This document shows positions 59,988 to 64,000 of a DNA stretch of 64,000 bases, in pieces. This DNA is from Candidatus Woesearchaeota archaeon B3_Woes. GTDB taxonomy: Archaea > Nanobdellota > Nanobdellia > Woesearchaeales > B3-WOES. Location of the stretch: NCBI GenBank assembly GCA_005222965.1, contig NJBG01000001.1, positions 675,533 through 739,532 on the forward strand, read 5' to 3'. The translations under genes and the position numbers were made by a program. The notes under the pieces were generated by a model, which had not been told where the DNA came from, did not search any database, and saw nothing but the letters and a program-made list of their open reading frames with translations. The number at the start of each line of letters is the position of its first letter. The stretch's first letter is position 1.

Positions 59988-60866
59988 ATGTTGCCAATAA
60001 TCTTAGCATCCATAGCTGTTATTGTTCTAATAATAGCCTCTCTAACAGATATAAAAACAAGAGAGGTTCCTGATTGGATTAATTTCTCAATAATTCCATT
60101 AGGACTGGGTATAAGATTAATATGGTCCTTATCAACAAACGATTATAGCTATATAATAGAAGGATTAGTTGGTTTTAGTGCTTTTTTTATTCTGGCTTTA
60201 CTAATGTTTTATACAGGACAGTGGGGAGGAGGAGACTCAAAAATGCTCATGGGATTAGGAGCATTAATTGGTTTACCATATCAATTCTTGTCATCAAATA
60301 TTAATTGGTTAATAGAACCTCTACCTTCTTTCTTGATAAACACAATAGTAGTTGGATCTATATATGGTTTTGTGTGGAGCATAATTCTTAGTCTTAAAAA
60401 CAGAAAAAAATTCCTAAAAGAAATAAAAAAAACAACTCAATCAATTGCAAAGCTCAGCAAAATAATGATGGTGTTGTTTGTAATCCTCCTTTTTTCAACA
60501 CTATTAATCCAAGATATTGTTATAAAAATTTTAGTAATTTTATTAATAGTCTTTATACATGGCTCATTCTACTTATTTATTTTTATTAAGGCTGTTGAAA
60601 AATCCTGTATGTTAAAATACGTAAAACCAACAGAAGTTACAGAAGGAGATTGGATTGCAAAAAAAATATTTGTAAATAAAAAATATATAGCAGGCCCAAA
60701 AGATTTAGGCATAGAAAAAAAACAATTAAATCAATTGATTAATTATTATAAAAAAGGAAAGATAAAAAAAGTCTTAATCAAAGTCGGAATACCTTTTGTA
60801 CCTAGCTTCTTAATTGCCTATTTATTTACATTATGGATAGGCAATATCCTTTTATTATTTATCTAA
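59988..60866 (+). CDS. Prepilin/prearchaellin peptidase (A24 aspartic protease)
   Basis: A 292-residue membrane protease with about seven transmembrane helices. Catalytic aspartates are in LTDIKTREVPD (about 19-29) and the GxGD-type GGGDSKMLMGLG (about 79-90). It cuts class III signal peptides of archaeal pilins or archaellins. No pilin gene is evident here. Overlaps the convergent HIT gene by 4 nt. Confidence 0.92.
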   Translation: MLPIILASIAVIVLIIASLTDIKTREVPDWINFSIIPLGLGIRLIWSLSTNDYSYIIEGLVGFSAFFILALLMFYTGQWGGGDSKMLMGLGALIGLPYQFLSSNINWLIEPLPSFLINTIVVGSIYGFVWSIILSLKNRKKFLKEIKKTTQSIAKLSKIMMVLFVILLFSTLLIQDIVIKILVILLIVFIHGSFYLFIFIKAVEKSCMLKYVKPTEVTEGDWIAKKIFVNKKYIAGPKDLGIEKKQLNQLINYYKKGKIKKVLIKVGIPFVPSFLIAYLFTLWIGNILLLFI

Positions 60867-61384
60867 GGTATCCTTTTCAAATGCTTAACTAAATAATTCG
60901 AAGAATCTATATGTTCTTCAGTTTTTTCATCAAGATTAACAGGTTCTGCTTTTTTCTCTTCAAAATAACCTACTGTTTTACTTTGGTCTTTTATCTTCAA
61001 TTCTATAGTGGACATATCCTCTTCTGTTAACTGTTTTGGCTGCCACTCTAACTTTATTTTATCATCAGGCATCCTTGGTATTACATTAATCAAAAAATGA
61101 TTATGTTTTTGTCCTGCTGCAACACCATTTTCAACAAATATATTTGTTCCCTGAACCTGCAAAACCTCAAATAGAGAAATAGAAATCTTATTAGCAATCC
61201 AGAATAAATGCCCAACCTCAAAATCAGGTATGTGTTCCATTATAGTATAGTGTTTTTTTGGTATAATCCAAACATGACCGTGAGAAACAGGCTCTGGACA
61301 TAAAACAGCCACAATATCATTATCTTCATAAATCTTTTTTGATTTTCCAGATTTAATTATATCACAAATTTGGCATTCACTCAT
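60863..61384 (-). CDS. HIT-like protein A (catalytic histidines changed)
   Basis: A 173-residue protein. N-terminal C-x2-C (CQIC, 4-7) fits the zinc site of Hint-type proteins, and HVWIIPKKHYTIM is the usual strand-helix. The HxHxHxx triad should lie in GQKHNHFLINVIPR; aligned on the IPR end it reads His-Leu-Asn, so the central nucleophilic His is missing. A C-terminal extension of about 60 residues follows. Second of a tandem HIT pair, 4-nt overlap. Confidence 0.8.
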   Translation of the reverse strand: MSECQICDIIKSGKSKKIYEDNDIVAVLCPEPVSHGHVWIIPKKHYTIMEHIPDFEVGHLFWIANKISISLFEVLQVQGTNIFVENGVAAGQKHNHFLINVIPRMPDDKIKLEWQPKQLTEEDMSTIELKIKDQSKTVGYFEEKKAEPVNLDEKTEEHIDSSNYLVKHLKRIP

Positions 61385-62070
61385 TTTCCACCTGTTACAA
61401 GATTGGCAATATCATCCAAACTTACGCTCTCTTTTTTGGCCTGCTTTTTGGTTTTCTTTGCTTTTGATTTAGAACTTTTCTTAGTTGTTTTTTTCTTAGG
61501 TTTATCCTCAAATTCAGCATCAACAACTTTTGGTTTTTCAACTTCTACTACTTCCTCTTCAGTTTCAATACCAAACTCTTGATTTAATTTAGCAACTAAT
61601 AATCTCCTCAACTCTTCAAGAGCCTCTTCACTACTTTTTTTACCTTTAATATCTAACACAAGACCATCTTTTTCCATCCTTGGAATTATATGAATCATAA
61701 AATGCTGAGCCTTTTGTCCTGCAGCCATACCATTAGCAACAAATATATTTATTCCCTGAGCTTTTAGAGCTTTTAACAAAATAGAAGAAAGCTGTTTTGA
61801 AATCATAAACATGTGTTTAATAATATCCTCAGGAATCAAAGGCATTATAGCATAATGTTCTTTTGGTAACAATAATATATGACCTGGATTAGATGGATTA
61901 ATATCAAGTATTGCTAAACACTTCTCATCATCATAAATCTTTTTAGAATTAACTTTTCCTTCAACAATATGACAAAATACACAATTCTTAGCCTGGAATT
62001 CTTTTAATTCTTCAGGACTCATATTCTTAATTTTTTCCTGCATCTCTTTTGCTTCTTCTTCAGACGGCAT
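61381..62070 (-). CDS. HIT-like protein B with a basic tail (catalytic histidines changed)
   Basis: A 229-residue protein. C-x2-C (CVFC, about 27-30) and GHILLLPKEHYAIM follow the HIT fold. The triad region GQKAQHFMIHIIPR reads His-Met-His, so again the middle His is lost. Residues about 175-215 are Lys/Ser-rich, as in nucleic-acid-associated tails. The ATG at 62070 lies 26 nt after the minus-strand TATA box (62093-62100); the frame also has an ATG at 62079. Confidence 0.82.
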   Translation of the reverse strand: MPSEEEAKEMQEKIKNMSPEELKEFQAKNCVFCHIVEGKVNSKKIYDDEKCLAILDINPSNPGHILLLPKEHYAIMPLIPEDIIKHMFMISKQLSSILLKALKAQGINIFVANGMAAGQKAQHFMIHIIPRMEKDGLVLDIKGKKSSEEALEELRRLLVAKLNQEFGIETEEEVVEVEKPKVVDAEFEDKPKKKTTKKSSKSKAKKTKKQAKKESVSLDDIANLVTGGK

Positions 62071-62150
62071 ATTAACCATAAATTCGTGTATTTATTTAAA
62101 TCTTTTCAAAAATCACAATATTTATAAACAATTAACCCAATATAAAAAGC

Positions 62151-62291
62151 ATGGCAGAAGACATAAGAAAAATAAAATCCTGTCCAGAGTGTGGAAGCAC
62201 AAACATTGCATACAAAGAGAATGAAAATCAGATAATATGCAAAGATTGTGGATTAATATACGAACCCTTGGCAGAAAAAACCAAAAAATGA
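62151..62291 (+). CDS. Small zinc-ribbon protein, TFIIB-ribbon-like
   Basis: A 46-residue protein with CPECGSTNI (11-19) and CKDCGLIYE (31-39), two C-x2-C pairs of the ribbon found at the TFB N-terminus, but with no cyclin repeats. Function unknown. TTTATAAA about 26 nt upstream supports the start; the stop overlaps the next ATG (ATGA). Confidence 0.8.
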   Translation: MAEDIRKIKSCPECGSTNIAYKENENQIICKDCGLIYEPLAEKTKK

Positions 62292-62764
62292 AAAAATATA
62301 TTGCTCTAATTTTAATCATAGCGTTGCTTATTTTAGTTGGATGTAAAAAATCAACCATTACACCAACAGGTACTGTAACACTTGATCCACTAGAAGAAGA
62401 AATTATAGAAGAAGTTGAACCAGAAGAAACAACTATAGAAGAAAATACAACAGAAACAGAACCAAAAGCAACAATACCAGAAGGAACACACATTGTTGCA
62501 ATGCAAATGGCTGGAACAAGCATGGTTTTCTTCCCAAAACAACTAACAATTTCTGTAGGGGATACAATAAGATGGGAAAACAGATTAGATTATCTTAACA
62601 AAACAGCAGAACTAACTGTTTACTCTTATCAAAGTTTATTTAGAGGATCTAAATTAAAGTATGGTGAATATTTTGAACATACTTTCAGAGAAAAAGGAAC
62701 ATTTAGGTATAATGCATTACCATACATAAAAATATTTAAACCTGGAGAAATAATTGTTAGATAG
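62288..62764 (+). CDS. Lipoprotein with a cupredoxin-like fold lacking copper ligands
   Basis: A 158-residue protein. A hydrophobic signal segment ends in a lipobox-like LILVGC (Cys at 19), followed by a Glu/Thr-rich linker and a cupredoxin-like domain (about 72-158): TISVGDTIRWENR and GTFRYNALPYI...GEIIV. Where blue-copper proteins have His, Cys, His and Met the aligned positions lack Cys and His, so copper is unlikely. Probably surface-anchored. Confidence 0.7.
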   Translation: MKKYIALILIIALLILVGCKKSTITPTGTVTLDPLEEEIIEEVEPEETTIEENTTETEPKATIPEGTHIVAMQMAGTSMVFFPKQLTISVGDTIRWENRLDYLNKTAELTVYSYQSLFRGSKLKYGEYFEHTFREKGTFRYNALPYIKIFKPGEIIVR

Positions 62765-62775
62765 AGGTGATATTA

Positions 62776-62976
62776 ATGAAAAAATATAAAAAATCAACAA
62801 AGAAAAAAACATATAGAAAACCTATTATGAAACAACAAGACAAAAAAACAGTAGGATCTTCTTTAAAGTATATTACATTAATATTCTTATTAGCAGGATT
62901 CTTATTTGAAAACAGACCCCTGATGGGAGTAGGATTAATTGTTTTAGTAGTTTTCTTTATGATGGAAAAACACTAA
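62776..62976 (+). CDS. Small basic membrane protein
   Basis: A 66-residue protein with a Lys-rich N-terminus and one or two hydrophobic helices (about 31-62). It starts at ATG 62776, six bases after GAGGTGA; an in-frame GTG at 62767 falls within that ribosome-binding sequence. Follows the lipoprotein gene closely. No function can be assigned. Confidence 0.6.
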   Translation: MKKYKKSTKKKTYRKPIMKQQDKKTVGSSLKYITLIFLLAGFLFENRPLMGVGLIVLVVFFMMEKH

Positions 62977-62979
62977 AAT

Positions 62980-63138
62980 TTATTTTTTTAATTTTGGTAT
63001 TCCTTTGTAAGCAGCTAGGCCAACTAAGATCAATACCATCCAGAAAATCATAATATCTATTTTTCCTAAAACCATTAGAATCAGATTTAAAACAACAATT
63101 ATAACAAAGAATATCGACAGAATCTTAATTGATTTCAT
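62980..63138 (-). CDS. Small two-helix membrane protein
   Basis: A 52-residue protein, convergent with the previous gene, with two predicted transmembrane helices (about 5-23 and 27-43) and a basic end. An AT-rich TATA-like stretch precedes the ATG. The hydrophobic profile and clean frame support it; function unknown. Confidence 0.5.
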   Translation of the reverse strand: MKSIKILSIFFVIIVVLNLILMVLGKIDIMIFWMVLILVGLAAYKGIPKLKK

Positions 63139-63177
63139 TTATTTAAAAAAGAAAATAAAAAAATAAAAAGGTAAAGC

Positions 63178-63480
63178 TTATCGCTTTTTCTTCTTTTTAG
63201 CAGCCTTTTTCTTCTTAACAACTTTTTTCTTAACTGCCTTCTTTTTCTTTCTCTTTCCGCCTCTCACCATTTTTGCGCAAGAGATATCTCCTTGTTTATC
63301 AATGAAATACAAGAATCCAGATTCTTTTTTAACACCAACTTTTGCTACAACTTGGATTTTTGCTTTTCCTTTTTTCTTCCCTCTTGCCATTTTGGCTCTA
63401 GCTACGTTTCCTTTTTTATCAACAAAATATAGGTAGCCAGATTCTTTTTTAACACCAACCTTTTTTACTTTTTGTGCCAT
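63178..63480 (-). CDS. Basic protein with two tandem domains and a Lys-rich tail
   Basis: A 100-residue protein made of two 28-residue repeats 40 residues apart (7-34 and 47-74), each reading KVGVKKESG-F/Y-LYF then D-K-x-G and AKM-x-RG, followed by an almost pure Lys tail (75-100). Each repeat looks like a small beta-sheet (SH3-like or WW-like). Charge suggests nucleic-acid binding, perhaps chromatin or ribosome; this is inference. Minus-strand TATA and a GAGAGG ribosome-binding sequence precede it after a leader of about 60 nt. Confidence 0.75.
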   Translation of the reverse strand: MAQKVKKVGVKKESGYLYFVDKKGNVARAKMARGKKKGKAKIQVVAKVGVKKESGFLYFIDKQGDISCAKMVRGGKRKKKKAVKKKVVKKKKAAKKKKKR

Positions 63481-63600
63481 TTTTTAAACCTCTCTATTTT
63501 TTTAAGACAAAAATTGTCCTATGTCGTCTAAACATAAACTAGTATTTAAAGGTTTCTATTTTTTATCGTCGGAAAAATGATTACTTCTCTGTGACAAAAA

Positions 63601-64000
63601 TCAAATAATAACAAAAACTCTGTCATTCTCCCTCACAACCATCTCAAGCTTTACACCAACAAATCCTTTTTTGATTCCATTTACCCTTTTATGATCTTTT
63701 TGCATTGACTTAATACTTTGCTCAACAACTCCTGTTTTATTCCCCTGAATCATTATATGATCTCCTATTTTTACACCATGAGATTCTATCTTAATTTCAG
63801 CTACCTTAACATTTTTATAAAAATTCTTCACAACCCCTACATAAATCTTCTTTTTTGTTGCTTTACTTCCATAAGTTTTAGACCATTCGTCTATTGGTTT
63901 GCCCATATAAAAACCAGAAGAAAAACCCCTATTGTAAACTGTCTTTAATTTTTCTAATAATTTTTTCTTATCTGCTTTAGGATTATCAATAGCCTCTCTA
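63601..64000 (-). CDS. U32-family peptidase, C-terminal part (runs off window)
   Basis: Open to the right edge of the window. The visible 132 residues contain YNRGFSSGFYMGKPIDEW, the conserved end of the U32 peptidase core, and then a C-terminal beta-barrel of the U32 type (VGVVKNFYKN, GDHIMIQG). The catalytic region lies outside. U32 proteins act as proteases or in tRNA/ubiquinone hydroxylation. Confidence 0.8.
   Translation of the reverse strand, partial: REAIDNPKADKKKLLEKLKTVYNRGFSSGFYMGKPIDEWSKTYGSKATKKKIYVGVVKNFYKNVKVAEIKIESHGVKIGDHIMIQGNKTGVVEQSIKSMQKDHKRVNGIKKGFVGVKLEMVVRENDRVFVII

Noticed and set aside
62122-62523. 133-codon minus-strand frame rich in Ser and Val
   Set aside because: It is antisense to the zinc-ribbon and lipoprotein genes and shows the low-complexity pattern of a mirrored frame.

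Overview
The window is archaeal. It has an L7Ae-S28e-L24e-Ndk-EF-2 run, an S13-S4-S11-RpoD-tRNA-L18e-L13-S9-RpoN run, RpoE/Spt4, a histone, LonB, archaeal UMP kinase, introns in tRNA genes, and TATA boxes about 26 nt before many start codons. The DNA is AT-rich, spacers are very short, several universal proteins carry Lys/Glu tails, and there are small zinc-ribbon and AbrB-like proteins. Together these suggest a DPANN archaeon, most like Woesearchaeota or Pacearchaeota. That placement is inference; there is no rRNA gene here to test it.

Layout. 1-3674: an ABC export operon (AbrB-like protein, ATPase, CARDB-type surface protein, two MacB-type permeases). 3796-5053: two membrane-anchored paralogs. 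5056-9655: accessory stretch with a CARF-like protein, an FmrO-type rRNA methyltransferase, a Fic protein lying between 58-bp direct repeats, a TrmB regulator and a radical SAM enzyme. 9720-11997: site-2 protease and CTP synthase. 12056-15679: a 3.6-kb cassette bounded by three nested inverted repeats and carrying one 1083-residue nuclease-like/helical-repeat protein. 15770-19485: SecF, SecD, UMP kinase. 19534-20830: tRNA-His, an intron-containing tRNA-Asn, a LAGLIDADG endonuclease and tRNA-Ile. 20942-24351: a Hel308 lacking its first RecA domain, and LonB. 24404-32638: membrane proteins, a beta-CASP nuclease, a doubled Lrp protein, and a glycosyltransferase/kinase-like/MraZ-like group. 32767-40311: translation and transcription core. 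40308-44125: [FeFe]-hydrogenase HydABC and a divergent membrane protein. 44104-53074: Elp3, an AbrB-like protein, a PfkB kinase, the pyrE-pyrF-pyrDK operon and an S27ae/S24e/Spt4/RpoE operon. 53113-64000: tRNAs (two more with introns), a P-loop/dCMP deaminase fusion, nucleotide house-cleaning genes, glutamate dehydrogenase, histone, prepilin peptidase, paired HIT proteins, small membrane proteins and the end of a U32 peptidase.

How they work together. Pyrimidine synthesis is well represented (OPRT, OMP decarboxylase, DHODH, UMP kinase, NDP kinase, CTP synthase, dCMP deaminase). The soluble NuoE/NuoF/HydA-type hydrogenase would let a fermentative cell dispose of NAD(P)H and possibly ferredoxin electrons as H2. 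Sec, prepilin peptidase, glycosyltransferases and the ABC/CARDB operon point to an active cell surface. The strongest candidates for something new are the inverted-repeat nuclease cassette, the archaeal [FeFe]-hydrogenase module, the T-arm tRNA introns and the split Hel308. Once the small genes are counted, no gene-free stretch exceeds 300 bases; the longest (11998-12261 and 15514-15769) hold the cassette ends.
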